64,000 nt of DNA from an uncultured Bacteroidales bacterium. GTDB lineage: Bacteria; Bacteroidota; Bacteroidia; Bacteroidales; ML635J-15. A model generated the notes under the pieces. It was not told the DNA's origin. It made no database searches and saw only the letters and a list, made by a program, of their open reading frames with translations. Position numbers and translations under genes: made by a program. Shown here piece by piece: positions 19,310-27,969 of this stretch; position 1 is the first letter of the stretch; every line of letters starts with the position of its first letter. Where the stretch lies: contig CALDKB010000048.1 in NCBI GenBank assembly GCA_937899245.1, forward strand, positions 202,054 to 266,053, written 5' to 3'.

Positions 19310-19323
19310 CCTAAAATACGTTT

Positions 19324-19647
19324 ATGACAATTACAGAACTTCAGAAGCAGGTTGACGATTGGATAAAGACATATGGTGTCCGTTATTTCGACGTAAAGAC
19401 CAATATGATTGTTCTTACGGAGGAGGTGGGCGAGATGGCTCGCGTTGTTGCGCGCAAGTATGGCGAGCAGTCGGCAAAGCCAGGCGAGAATCTTAACCTG
19501 GAGGACGAAATTGCTGATGTGCTCTGGGTGCTAACTTGTATTGCAAACCAGACCGGAATCGACCTTGAATCCGCCATGAAGGCGAACTTTGAGAAAAAAA
19601 CAAGAAGAGATAAAACAAGACATATTGAAAATCAAAAACTTAAGTAA
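19324..19647 (+). CDS. MazG-like nucleotide pyrophosphohydrolase
   Basis: 107 aa, the length of single-domain MazG-like enzymes. The metal-binding signature is complete: EEVGE (about 37-41) and EDEIADVLW (about 60-68), giving the ExxE...ExxD pattern that holds Mg2+. Such enzymes cleave nucleoside triphosphates to monophosphate and pyrophosphate and may clean the nucleotide pool. It ends 1 nt before the deoC ATG, so the two nucleotide-metabolism genes form an operon. A full-length MazG is encoded separately at 52401. Confidence 0.88.
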   Translation: MTITELQKQVDDWIKTYGVRYFDVKTNMIVLTEEVGEMARVVARKYGEQSAKPGENLNLEDEIADVLWVLTCIANQTGIDLESAMKANFEKKTRRDKTRHIENQKLK

Positions 19648-19648
19648 T

Positions 19649-20527
19649 ATGGAAGATAGAAATTATCCAGGCGCACCGTCCGAAAAGGAAATTGCCGAAA
19701 AAGTGGAATTCTACCGCGGCAAAATGAAAAGATTGAAAAGCAAGAAGAACCTTATCCAGTTGCTCAACTGTGTTGACTTAACCAGCTTGAACGGCAGCGA
19801 TACGGAAACAAAGATTGCCGACATGACAGAAAAGGTAAATCGATTCAATGAACATTTCCCAGAGTATAAGAATGTTGCTGCAATATGTGTTTATCCGGCA
19901 TTGGTTCCAACCGTTCTTGATAATCTTGAAATAGAGGATGTCGACATTGCCGCTGTAGGCGCTTGCTTCCCAGCTTCTCAGTCGTTCCTTTCCGTTAAGT
20001 CTATCGAATGCGAGATGGCTGTAGAAAAGGGTGCCGATGAAATTGACATTGTTATTTCTGTAGGAAAGTTCCTCGAAGGATACTATCAGGTTGTTTCCGA
20101 TGAAATATACACCATCCGTCAGGCAATTGGTGATGCAAAGTTGAAGGTTATCCTCGAAACCGGTGAACTCAAGACTCCGGACAATATTTACATCGCAAGT
20201 ATTCTCGCTATGGAATCTGGTGCCGATTTCATAAAGACTTCTACAGGCAAGACGTCTGTTTCGGCTACACCTGAAGCTGTTTATGTAATGTGCCGCGCTA
20301 TTAAGGATTACTACGATGCTACCGGCGAAATGATAGGATTGAAGCCTGCCGGCGGTATGTCGGTTACCGACGATGCGCTTATGTACTTTACAATAGTAAA
20401 GGATGTTCTTGGCGACAAGTGGCTTAACAACAAGTATTTCCGTCTCGGCGCTTCACGGTTGGCAAATGCTTTGCTTACCGATATGTGCAAGCTCGATGGC
20501 AAGGATGAAGAAGTTAAATATTTCTAA
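19649..20527 (+). CDS. deoC: Deoxyribose-phosphate aldolase
   Basis: 292 aa from the ATG at 19649; the longer frame from 19589 overlaps the preceding gene and adds no conserved sequence. Class I aldolase: Schiff-base lysine in FIKTSTGK, the second active-site lysine in GLKPAGGM, and the aspartate segment ADEIDIVISVG. It splits 2-deoxyribose-5-phosphate to acetaldehyde and glyceraldehyde-3-phosphate for deoxynucleoside salvage. Cytoplasmic. Transcribed with the MazG-like gene and followed at once by a strong terminator. Confidence 0.95.
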   Translation: MEDRNYPGAPSEKEIAEKVEFYRGKMKRLKSKKNLIQLLNCVDLTSLNGSDTETKIADMTEKVNRFNEHFPEYKNVAAICVYPALVPTVLDNLEIEDVDIAAVGACFPASQSFLSVKSIECEMAVEKGADEIDIVISVGKFLEGYYQVVSDEIYTIRQAIGDAKLKVILETGELKTPDNIYIASILAMESGADFIKTSTGKTSVSATPEAVYVMCRAIKDYYDATGEMIGLKPAGGMSVTDDALMYFTIVKDVLGDKWLNNKYFRLGASRLANALLTDMCKLDGKDEEVKYF

Positions 20528-20540
20528 ATAATGAAATTTG

Positions 20541-20561
20541 AGGCGTGGATTTTCCACGCCT
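20541..20561 (+). terminator. Intrinsic terminator after deoC
   Basis: Stem AGGCGTGGA / TCCACGCCT with a 3-nt loop and a T run. It lies between deoC and the small gene at 20570, and excludes a start for that gene at 20531. Confidence 0.85.
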
Positions 20562-20569
20562 TTTTTCTT

Positions 20570-20839
20570 ATGAAAAAACATTTTTGTTTCTATAATGAAA
20601 CGCTTTCTTTCGAGGCCGACCTCAACGACTTGAAGGAACTTTTGGCAAGCAGGCGTCAACTCCTCGACAACTATGAGGAAATCAGCGCCGATATTGATGA
20701 TGAAATCTATATTTCACGTGGAAATGGCTTTGCTACAAGCAAATGGGCTCCCGATGTAATTGAAGACAAAATCGACGAGCTAAAAAGGCAAATTTCCGAG
20801 ATTGAAGGCTGGATAAAAGAGTTTAACCAACAGGACTAA
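20570..20839 (+). CDS. Small coiled-coil protein of unknown function
   Basis: 89 aa from the ATG at 20570, directly after the deoC terminator. No family recognised. The sequence is acidic and largely helical, with two heptad-like stretches (about 13-40 and 60-85, DKIDELKRQISEIEGWIKE) suggesting a helical hairpin or dimer. No signal peptide, so probably cytoplasmic. It has no obvious promoter of its own and may be read from transcription passing the terminator. Its last codon overlaps the stop of the converging 20836 gene by 4 bp. It could be spurious, but the composition is protein-like. Confidence 0.55.
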   Translation: MKKHFCFYNETLSFEADLNDLKELLASRRQLLDNYEEISADIDDEIYISRGNGFATSKWAPDVIEDKIDELKRQISEIEGWIKEFNQQD

Positions 20840-23800
20840 AAATCTAAGCTTAACGACAGGTAGAACATTGGTTTCTGAACTTTTCCGTTGTCGATTCCCC
20901 ATGCGACATCAGCCCTGATAAAATACCCAAGCAGTTTGCTTCTTACTCCGAAACCATAACCAGCAACAAGCGGATTGTTGTTGTTCCTAATAATTACAGT
21001 TACAGGATAGTTTTCATGATAGTCGTTTTCGTAGGCATTGTTTCCGCCTAGCGGATTCCAACCGCTCCAAGCCATTCCGACATCAAAGAATCCAATTAGC
21101 TGGAAATTCTTTATGAATTCATTGTTTATCGGTTTCTTGCTGAAATACGATATGATCGGGAAACGCAATTCTGTGTTCGAGACGGCAAAGTTCGTTCCGT
21201 TGCGAATGTTCTGGCTGAATCCACGCAGGTTTGTTGCAACGGCCTGATAAACATAGTTGATGTTCGGGTCAATCTTTATGTTCGAGTTGAACATTGTTTG
21301 CGAAGGTACTACGTTAATCCAGTTGTCGATGCCGCCGAGGTAGTATATCAGTTTTGCATTTCCGAACGATGCGCTTGTGGCAAGTCTGGTGGCAATAATG
21401 AAGTTGCGGTGTATTGGCTGGTAGTAGCGGAAGTCGGCACCAATTACAAACATGTCGCTTTTTTTCTTGTCGAATTGCATATAGGCCTCGGCAAATGCTT
21501 TGAAGCGTATTCCCGAAAGTATGTTGGTGCTCAGTTCTTTGCTGTTGTCAAAGATATATTCGGCCTTTAGTCCGCCCCAGTAGTCGTATGCGTTTTCTTT
21601 TTCAAGGTTTGGCATATCGGTGGCAAGGAAAACGTCTTGGTTCTGGCGGATATTCACTGTGAATTGCAGTGCGTCAACCTGCGAGAATGGGTAGCGGAGA
21701 ATATAGAACGCTTCATGTGTAAAGGTCTTTATATAGTCCTGCGAATAGTCGGATACAGCTTGCCTGTGCAGTACGAGTTGCCTGTTCAGTCTGTGCTTAA
21801 GGTTCTCGAATGTCAGCAGATATTCGTTACCGTCGAGACCAGCATCGAAGCGGAAGCCGGCACTGATTCTAAAGTCTTCAAATAAGTCGGATGTCCCAAC
21901 CTTGAATATCAAGTTTAGCCCGGGATTGAAGTAGAATGCACTTCCGGTGTATTTCTGGTACGAGTTGAACAGGTAGCTGAAATCAACTTGTGTGGTGAGA
22001 TAGTTCGTGTAGAACGTCGTATGGTATTTCGATGTGTGCACTTTTTCGGCTTTGTCGGCACTGGTATTTTCATTGCGGCTGATAATCTTTTCAACTATCT
22101 CATTGTCAAATTTGTAGTCGTTGATATTTATTTCGTTTTCATCTGCAATCGGTTTCTCTACCGACGAAAAGTCGTTTGCACCCTTGCGTTTTTTTTCTTC
22201 ATTGTCCTGTTGCAATCTGACGGCTGTCTTGCCAGAATTTTCGTATTTGTCGTAACTGTCAACCTTCAATATGTTGTATCCTTTGTCGTCGCGGTAGCTT
22301 ATGCCTGTCGCATTGGAGAATTTGTCGTATCCTGCATTCTGGATGTTGTATTGGTAGTTGGTTAGCTGTGCGGTGTTGTAGTTGTACGAATAGTGCGTCG
22401 TCGTATCGATGAAACTGATTGTGGAATCGAGTTTTGTCGTGTATAGGTTGTTTATGCCGTTGCTGTTTGAAAGGTAAAAGTAGTCTTCTCCAAGTTTAAA
22501 CGGCTCAGATTCCGATGCATTGTCGGTATTTGTGATTTTCTCAAGTGAGCGGTCGGCTATTGTGTATAGATAAATGTCGGTGCAATTCTGTGTAGTTACG
22601 TTGATTTCTTTCTTCGTGTTTAGTTTTTCGTCTGCTCTGTCCGACGCAAATGCAATTTGTTTCGACTTGTTTACGAATAGAGGGTCGTAGTCGTCGGCGG
22701 CATCATTGGTAATATTTTCCATGGTGTTACCTGCCATATTGAATATGAATATGTCGGACTGTCCGTTGTTGAATCCGGCAATGACAAGGTTTTGTCCGTC
22801 GTTCGAGTAGTCGAATGAATTGATTTTTTCAAGAGAAGGAATCTGTATCTCGTGGATTTCCCTTGTGTCCAGCTGGTAGGTGGTGTAGTAAATTTCACCT
22901 TTTTTTTCAATAATGAATCCAATCATTTTTCCTGATGGATGCCAGCGGATGATAGGGTAGGTTTCGTCTACTATCTGGTCGAGCTTATGCTCTCGTCTGA
23001 AAATGGTTTTCTTTTTCTTGTCCTTAATGTCGAAGACTTTTATCCAGTATTTTCCGAATTTGTTTTCGCTCCAAGCGATTTTGTCGGAGTTGGAGTTATA
23101 TTGTGCCTGCCCGTACGAAACATCTTTCCTATAGCGCTTAATTACGTTTAGTCCCTGTGGCGCTTCTGCTGTAGTATTGAATCCTTCGTATTGCGACTTG
23201 TAGTATTCTGTCCAGTTTTCCTGCAATGTCTTGAGGTTTGTTCCAAGTACGTAGAGGAATCCGCTTTCGACGCTTTTGGTAATTCGGGTCATGTATATGA
23301 TGTTTGAAATCACCTGTGGTCCATATGTCTTTGCAATATAGTTCCATATTGCAAATCCGACAATTTCAGCATCTTTGTCCGTAAGCAGGTTGATGCTGCC
23401 GTATTTGTTAGATAGTGTGTATATCTTGTTGATGTTGTCGGCATTAAAGTCCCATTGGCGCGATGTGTATGCTACAAGTCCAAGGGTGTACCATTCTGGC
23501 ATTCCTATGAGTGTGTTATTGGCAATCTTGTTCTTTATGTTAGATCCGTATATTATTTCGTTAAGGATAACATTAGAAATGGCAGCGATAATCTGTTCCT
23601 TGAATTTTCTCTGGTCGATTTCGGTGTAGATAAACGCTATATTGTCTATTACCTTGAGAGTTCCGCCAATGTTGTATTCGTCGGCATCTGTATTAAGTCC
23701 GATGTTGCTCTGCCTGAAGTCGGAAAGGTTCTGGTAAACGACAAGGATGATTCTTTTTTCCAGTTTATGGTCGTAGAATGTTTCCAGCAGAGGAATGTTT

Positions 23801-24042
23801 TCTGTAGCGATGTCGCAAGCCCGTTCGGCCATGTCGCTGCTGCCGGCATAGAAATACGTGTCGAACTGCGGCTGTCTGTAGTAATACCATTCAAATTCGT
23901 CGAATTGAACGCGATTTTTGCCAAATCTCATCTGGTGTCCATTGTAGAACTGCGGAAATGCCGGCAATGCCATAATGCCAAGCATAACAATGAGACATAT
24001 TTTTCTAATGCTGTTCAATTCGTTAGATTTTTGAGCGTGCAA
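20836..24042 (-). CDS. TolB-like propeller / outer-membrane surface-antigen protein
   Basis: About 1,068 aa. There is no ATG near the N-terminus: the frame starts with TTG at 24042 or, leaving a compact signal peptide, TTG at 24018 (N-S-I-R-K-I-C-L-I-V...PAFPQ). Residues about 30-200 look like a peptidase MA domain with GMPEWYTLGL, but the HExxH zinc motif is missing, so it is probably inactive. About 290-560 are PD40/WD40-like propeller blades (IAWSENKFGKYWI, IAFASDRADE). The last 370 residues form an Omp85/bacterial surface antigen-type beta barrel ending in an aromatic strand (MFYLSLSLDF). Predicted outer membrane location. Function unknown; it could assemble or gate other surface proteins. 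Confidence 0.82.
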   Translation of the reverse strand: MHAQKSNELNSIRKICLIVMLGIMALPAFPQFYNGHQMRFGKNRVQFDEFEWYYYRQPQFDTYFYAGSSDMAERACDIATENIPLLETFYDHKLEKRIILVVYQNLSDFRQSNIGLNTDADEYNIGGTLKVIDNIAFIYTEIDQRKFKEQIIAAISNVILNEIIYGSNIKNKIANNTLIGMPEWYTLGLVAYTSRQWDFNADNINKIYTLSNKYGSINLLTDKDAEIVGFAIWNYIAKTYGPQVISNIIYMTRITKSVESGFLYVLGTNLKTLQENWTEYYKSQYEGFNTTAEAPQGLNVIKRYRKDVSYGQAQYNSNSDKIAWSENKFGKYWIKVFDIKDKKKKTIFRREHKLDQIVDETYPIIRWHPSGKMIGFIIEKKGEIYYTTYQLDTREIHEIQIPSLEKINSFDYSNDGQNLVIAGFNNGQSDIFIFNMAGNTMENITNDAADDYDPLFVNKSKQIAFASDRADEKLNTKKEINVTTQNCTDIYLYTIADRSLEKITNTDNASESEPFKLGEDYFYLSNSNGINNLYTTKLDSTISFIDTTTHYSYNYNTAQLTNYQYNIQNAGYDKFSNATGISYRDDKGYNILKVDSYDKYENSGKTAVRLQQDNEEKKRKGANDFSSVEKPIADENEININDYKFDNEIVEKIISRNENTSADKAEKVHTSKYHTTFYTNYLTTQVDFSYLFNSYQKYTGSAFYFNPGLNLIFKVGTSDLFEDFRISAGFRFDAGLDGNEYLLTFENLKHRLNRQLVLHRQAVSDYSQDYIKTFTHEAFYILRYPFSQVDALQFTVNIRQNQDVFLATDMPNLEKENAYDYWGGLKAEYIFDNSKELSTNILSGIRFKAFAEAYMQFDKKKSDMFVIGADFRYYQPIHRNFIIATRLATSASFGNAKLIYYLGGIDNWINVVPSQTMFNSNIKIDPNINYVYQAVATNLRGFSQNIRNGTNFAVSNTELRFPIISYFSKKPINNEFIKNFQLIGFFDVGMAWSGWNPLGGNNAYENDYHENYPVTVIIRNNNNPLVAGYGFGVRSKLLGYFIRADVAWGIDNGKVQKPMFYLSLSLDF

Positions 24043-24088
24043 TTTACTAACAATTCGTCAAAAAAGGCCATGTTTGCAAACAAAAAAA

Positions 24089-24106
24089 GAGCAACTATTG
24101 TTGCTC
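24089..24106 (-). terminator. Intrinsic terminator of the beta-barrel gene
   Basis: Stem GAGCAAC / GTTGCTC with a 4-nt loop; on the minus strand it is followed by TTTTTTTG. Nearby, 24071-24082 is a 12-bp palindrome (TGTTTGCAAACA) of unknown meaning upstream of the 20836 gene. Confidence 0.78.
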
Positions 24107-24130
24107 CTTATTATTTGATTTGTTATGCAA

Positions 24131-24805
24131 TTAGAACATTAGACCGAGTCTGAATGTCAAGATGTTTACATTCTGTTGTCTTGTCAGCATTGATGAGATG
24201 GCGTTAGCATCCTTAATTTCAATTTTCTGATCGCCAAGGCAGAAGTAGTGAACGCCAAGACTAACATGTTCGCCGAGAAGGATACCACCACCAGCTTCCC
24301 ATGCAAATGCGGATGACAGTCTGAATTCTGTAAGGGCGTCAGTCCATCCTTCTGGGGTAATGTACATAAGGTTTGCGCCTAGAGCACCTTCTGCGTACAA
24401 TCCGAATACGTGTCCGAAATAGCACTTGTAGTCAATACCAACCATAAGCGGGAAGTTGATGTAGTTTGGCTTTGTCTTGCTGATTGCGTCATATTGTGTG
24501 CGTACATCGCTGTTAAGCTGATTCCATATAGCGTCAGCACCGATGAATACGCCAAGTCCAAAATTGAACTGGTAGTCAATTTTAAATCCAAGGCCTGCAC
24601 CCATATCTACATTGGCGGCGTTGCCATGCAACAGGACAGAAGGAGCATTGTTTGATGTGTTGCCGAATTCGCCCATTGGCATTGCACCAAAAAGTTTCAG
24701 TGTAAAACTTGCGCCGGCTGTAGGAGTGTTGAATTGAGCAAATACGCAGCTGGCACCTGCTAATACTATTGCTAATGCAATAACAAATGTTCTGATAGTT
24801 TTCAT
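24131..24805 (-). CDS. Outer-membrane beta-barrel protein (porin-like)
   Basis: 224 aa. Signal peptide MKTIRTFVIALAIVLAGASC followed by VFAQ. The mature protein shows alternating beta strands with aromatic belts, for example IDYQFNFGLGVFIGAD and IDYKCYFGHVFGLYAEGALG, and ends with a strand (LTFRLGLMF). This is the OMP_b-brl family, eight-stranded barrels common in Bacteroidota; function is unknown. Single gene with a -7 element (TACATTTG on the minus strand at 24827-24834) and its own terminator. Confidence 0.82.
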   Translation of the reverse strand: MKTIRTFVIALAIVLAGASCVFAQFNTPTAGASFTLKLFGAMPMGEFGNTSNNAPSVLLHGNAANVDMGAGLGFKIDYQFNFGLGVFIGADAIWNQLNSDVRTQYDAISKTKPNYINFPLMVGIDYKCYFGHVFGLYAEGALGANLMYITPEGWTDALTEFRLSSAFAWEAGGGILLGEHVSLGVHYFCLGDQKIEIKDANAISSMLTRQQNVNILTFRLGLMF

Positions 24806-24889
24806 GTTGTTCTAATTTAGTTTTGGCAAATGTAATAATTATTTCAATAAAGTGTTGAAAAAAATCTTATACGGTAGGTGTAAAAAACA

Positions 24890-24919
24890 ACAAATCCCAA
24901 TCAAGCGATTGGGATTTGT
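24890..24919 (-). terminator. Intrinsic terminator of the yceD-rpmF-plsX operon
   Basis: Perfect 13-bp inverted repeat (ACAAATCCCAATC / GATTGGGATTTGT), 4-nt loop; on the minus strand a T run follows. 19 nt past the plsX stop. Confidence 0.88.
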
Positions 24920-24938
24920 CATATACAAAAGGTTCTTC

Positions 24939-25880
24939 TTATCTAATTACAGAGGAAATTTTCTCTGGCAGATTAGCTGCTGCAACTGCCTTTGCCTGAA
25001 GAATCATGTTCATGATAGCTTTGGCGTTGCTTTTTCCGTGTCCGATGATAACAGTACCGTTGATACCGAGTACTGCTGTGCCGCCAACGTTTTCGTAGTT
25101 GTAGTTTTCGAAGAACGGATCGTTTATTCCTCTGCTTTTAAGTATGTTGTAGAAAGATTCTACATGCTTGAGATATATGTTTCCAACAAAACCGTCGGTA
25201 ACGATAACGTCTACTTTTTCCGAATTTGAACAATCACCGCCTTCAATGTTACCAATGAAGTTAATGTTTGTTAATTCTTTTATCAGCTTGAAGGTGGCTT
25301 TTGCCGTTAGGTTGCCTTTGCTTTCTTCCGAACCGATGTTCAGCAGGCCGATTTTCGGATTTTCTATTCCCATGACATACTGGGAGTATACTTTTCCGAT
25401 TTGCGCATATTGTGCAAGCACTTCTGGTTTTGGATCGGCGTTAAGTCCGACGTCGAGCATAAGGTTGTTACCTCCCTTGTCGTTTGGGCAAATAGAGGAA
25501 ATGCACGGTCTGATGATACCTTCGAGTACACCAATTACCTTCGTGGCTCCAACCATCATTGCTCCAGTGTTGCCAGCGCTTGCAAATCCGTCGATTAGAC
25601 CTTGCTTCATATAGTAGAAGCCCTTAACGATTCCTGAGTCCTTCTTCTCGAGGAAGGATCTAACAGGGTCGTCGCCCATGCCCAATGTTTCGGAACAATT
25701 TACTATCTCAAAAGCACTGGCGTCAACACCACGTTCAGCGAAATAATTGCGGATTTGAGCTTCGTCGCCAAAAAGGAACAAGCGGTCATCCTTTTCCAAA
25801 GCTTGCAAAGTAAGGATTACGCCATCCAATACTGCATTGGGTGCGAAATCTCCACCTTGTATGTCAACACCAATGTTCAT
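24939..25880 (-). CDS. plsX: Phosphate acyltransferase PlsX
   Basis: 313 aa. Typical PlsX start (MNIGVDIQGGDFAPNAVLDG) and conserved ASAGNTGAMM and LLNIGSEESKGN segments. It converts acyl-ACP and phosphate to acyl-phosphate for the PlsY step of phosphatidic acid synthesis. Peripheral membrane enzyme. It follows rpmF by 24 nt in the common yceD-rpmF-plsX order, which ties phospholipid and ribosome synthesis together. In many bacteria fabH follows; here the operon ends at a strong terminator. Confidence 0.95.
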   Translation of the reverse strand: MNIGVDIQGGDFAPNAVLDGVILTLQALEKDDRLFLFGDEAQIRNYFAERGVDASAFEIVNCSETLGMGDDPVRSFLEKKDSGIVKGFYYMKQGLIDGFASAGNTGAMMVGATKVIGVLEGIIRPCISSICPNDKGGNNLMLDVGLNADPKPEVLAQYAQIGKVYSQYVMGIENPKIGLLNIGSEESKGNLTAKATFKLIKELTNINFIGNIEGGDCSNSEKVDVIVTDGFVGNIYLKHVESFYNILKSRGINDPFFENYNYENVGGTAVLGINGTVIIGHGKSNAKAIMNMILQAKAVAAANLPEKISSVIR

Positions 25881-25904
25881 ACTATTAAAAATTAGCCGAA
25901 ATTA

Positions 25905-26087
25905 TTATTCGCCTTTCTGTTCGATAACGAGTTTGCCCCTGTAGTATCCGCAGTTTGGACATACATGGTGATATTGGATAGTAGTACCGCAATTAGAGCA
26001 TACTGCCAACGTCGGCATTTCTGCTACATAGTGAGTACGACGTTTGTTTCTTCTCTGCTTCGAGGTTTTTCTTTTAGGATGTGCCAT
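25905..26087 (-). CDS. rpmF: 50S ribosomal protein L32
   Basis: 60 aa, full length. Starts MAHPKRKTSKQRRNKRRTHY and has two CxxC pairs (CSNCG and CPNCG) forming a zinc ribbon. Middle gene of the yceD-rpmF-plsX operon, 17 nt after yceD. Confidence 0.97.
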   Translation of the reverse strand: MAHPKRKTSKQRRNKRRTHYVAEMPTLAVCSNCGTTIQYHHVCPNCGYYRGKLVIEQKGE

Positions 26088-26104
26088 TTTCTTTAACTTT
26101 TAAA

Positions 26105-26653
26105 TTATTTATTATTATTTTTTAATTCTCGCAATGCTTCCCATCTCGGGTCTATTGCATTATTTGTATCTTTATTAGTTTCGTCGACTTTGTACTTGTT
26201 GAGAAGATCCACCATCTCGGGGTTGCATGTCGGGTTTCCGTCTGCGTCTTCCGGGTGATAGTGTGCTATCGGCAGAGCAAAATGCGAATACTCGTAAATA
26301 AAAGTCGAAACGTCCAGCGAATTTGCGTCACGGCTGAGCGTAACTGCATCGCTGTTTGTGTCGAAATTTGTTTCTTCGCCATAATTGACCAGTATGTCAT
26401 CGCTAATTGATATTGGCTGGTCGTATATGTCGAGGCATCTGTCGCATACTAGCTTTACCGTTCCCGACAAGTCAAAGTTCAACAGCAAAGAGGACTTTTT
26501 CTTCAGCAAAGTTACCTTTACGTCAACAAGTCCACCTTTAATTTCACTTTTTTCGTAGGACTGAAAGAATGCATCATCAGCTTTGAAACTAAAGGAATAT
26601 TCTTTTTCCTCAAGTCCGTCAAGCAAAATTACATATCGGTTTTCCGTTTCCAT
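26105..26653 (-). CDS. YceD-family protein (DUF177)
   Basis: 182 aa. Recognised by the conserved segment LVCDRCLDIYDQPI (about 88-101) and by position directly before rpmF. In E. coli, YceD has been linked to 23S rRNA accumulation; in plants the homologue acts in rRNA processing. First gene of the operon. A -7 element (TACTTTTG on the minus strand, 26685-26692) lies about 32 nt upstream. Confidence 0.85.
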   Translation of the reverse strand: METENRYVILLDGLEEKEYSFSFKADDAFFQSYEKSEIKGGLVDVKVTLLKKKSSLLLNFDLSGTVKLVCDRCLDIYDQPISISDDILVNYGEETNFDTNSDAVTLSRDANSLDVSTFIYEYSHFALPIAHYHPEDADGNPTCNPEMVDLLNKYKVDETNKDTNNAIDPRWEALRELKNNNK

Positions 26654-26684
26654 TTCAATCCTTTGTTACCGAAAAAAATTCGTG

Positions 26685-26692
26685 CAAAAGTA
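26685..26692 (-). promoter_or_regulatory. -7 element of the yceD-rpmF-plsX promoter
   Basis: Minus-strand TACTTTTG, fitting TAnnTTTG, about 32 nt before the yceD ATG; no -33 box at ideal spacing, within a T-rich stretch. Confidence 0.45.
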
Positions 26693-26781
26693 CAAAAACA
26701 ATTTCAAAAAGAAAAAAAAATTATTCTTTCTTTTATTTGTGATTGACGAAGAGGTTGTTTTTACGTGAAATAATTTGGCTT

Positions 26782-27960
26782 CTAACGCTTTGGCTCTTGC
26801 TTTTTTAGTGTTATCCTAAATGTTGTGCCTTTGTTTATTTCCGATGACTTGACATAAATTTTTCCGCCGTGATATTCTTCAATGATTCTTTTTGCAAGAC
26901 TAAGCCCCAGCCCCCATCCTCTGTTCTTGGTTGTGTATCCAGGCCGGAAAATGTTGTTAAAGTCCGATTTGCTTATGCCTTTGCCGGTGTCGATGATATC
27001 GATGTTTACATTTCGCTCGTTGTCTTCAACGATAATGTCGATGTTTCCTGTGGTGCCTATTGCATCTACAGCGTTTTTACATAGGTTCTCGATAACCCAT
27101 TCGAAAAGTTCGGTGTTTAGAGGCAGGAAGATCCTGTCGTTTTCGGTTAGGTTGGTGCTGATGTGAACGCTAGATGTTATTCTAGTCCTAAGGTATGTTA
27201 TGGTGTTGCGGATGCTTTCCGCAAGTTCGTTTTCCTGAAGTTTCGGCTTGCTTCCGATTTTAGAGAAACGGGCTGCAATTTTTTCAAGTCGCTTGACATC
27301 CTTTTCAATTTCGTGGAACATTTCGGTTTCGCCATGTTCGTCGCGCATGATTTCAAGCCATGCCAGAAGCGACGAAATAGGTGTGCCAAGCTGGTGGGCT
27401 GTTTCTTTCGACATGCCCAGCCATACGTGGTTTTGCTCGGCCTTGCGCGATACGTTGAAAACTATGTATGCCATGATTATGAATATGGCAATAAGGATGA
27501 GCTGTACGTATGGGTAGTATTGCAGTTTCTTCAGAAGCAGCGAGTCGGAGTAGTATATGGTATTCAGAATTTCACCGTCGGGACCGGTTACGAGGAATTT
27601 TTCCTTGCCGTTATCCTTGAATTCAGCCAATGTCTTGCTTGCGTATGCACTGTCGCTCATTTTTGTCGAGTCAAGATTCCTATATGATATTATAGTAGTG
27701 TTGTCGGCGTCGACGAGGATAACGGGAATTGTCTGGTTGCTTTCGAGAACTTCGAAAAGAAAGCTTATGTCGGTGTCGGGTTCGGAGTTTATGAAGCCTT
27801 GCATCGCTTGCGACCACAATTCCATGCGCTTGTATTCTTCTTGTCGCAGGTTCTTCATTAGCTTGTTGGTGTAGAGAAGCGATAATATGAAAATGAATGC
27901 GGCGAATGCAAAGAGCAGCAATTTCCATTTCTTGTCGTATTTGTAAATCTTATCGACCAT
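26782..27960 (-). CDS. Membrane sensor histidine kinase
   Basis: 392 aa. Two membrane helices (about 13-31 and 150-168) flank a periplasmic sensor region of about 115 residues with no motif I know. The transmitter follows: H-box KETAHQLGTP (about 182-191), N-box ENLCKNAVDA, G1 DTGKGIS, G2 WGLGLSLA. It autophosphorylates on the H-box histidine and passes the phosphate to a response regulator; none is encoded beside it, so it is an orphan here. It lies 9 nt after the SAM hydroxide adenosyltransferase gene and is probably cotranscribed with it. Confidence 0.9.
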   Translation of the reverse strand: MVDKIYKYDKKWKLLLFAFAAFIFILSLLYTNKLMKNLRQEEYKRMELWSQAMQGFINSEPDTDISFLFEVLESNQTIPVILVDADNTTIISYRNLDSTKMSDSAYASKTLAEFKDNGKEKFLVTGPDGEILNTIYYSDSLLLKKLQYYPYVQLILIAIFIIMAYIVFNVSRKAEQNHVWLGMSKETAHQLGTPISSLLAWLEIMRDEHGETEMFHEIEKDVKRLEKIAARFSKIGSKPKLQENELAESIRNTITYLRTRITSSVHISTNLTENDRIFLPLNTELFEWVIENLCKNAVDAIGTTGNIDIIVEDNERNVNIDIIDTGKGISKSDFNNIFRPGYTTKNRGWGLGLSLAKRIIEEYHGGKIYVKSSEINKGTTFRITLKKQEPKR

Positions 27961-27969
27961 TTCTTGGCT

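Noticed and set aside
24071..24082. 12-bp palindrome TGTTTGCAAACA as an operator
   Set aside because: Short and symmetrical by chance often in AT-rich DNA; it sits between a terminator and the next gene with no linked regulator. Mentioned only in passing.
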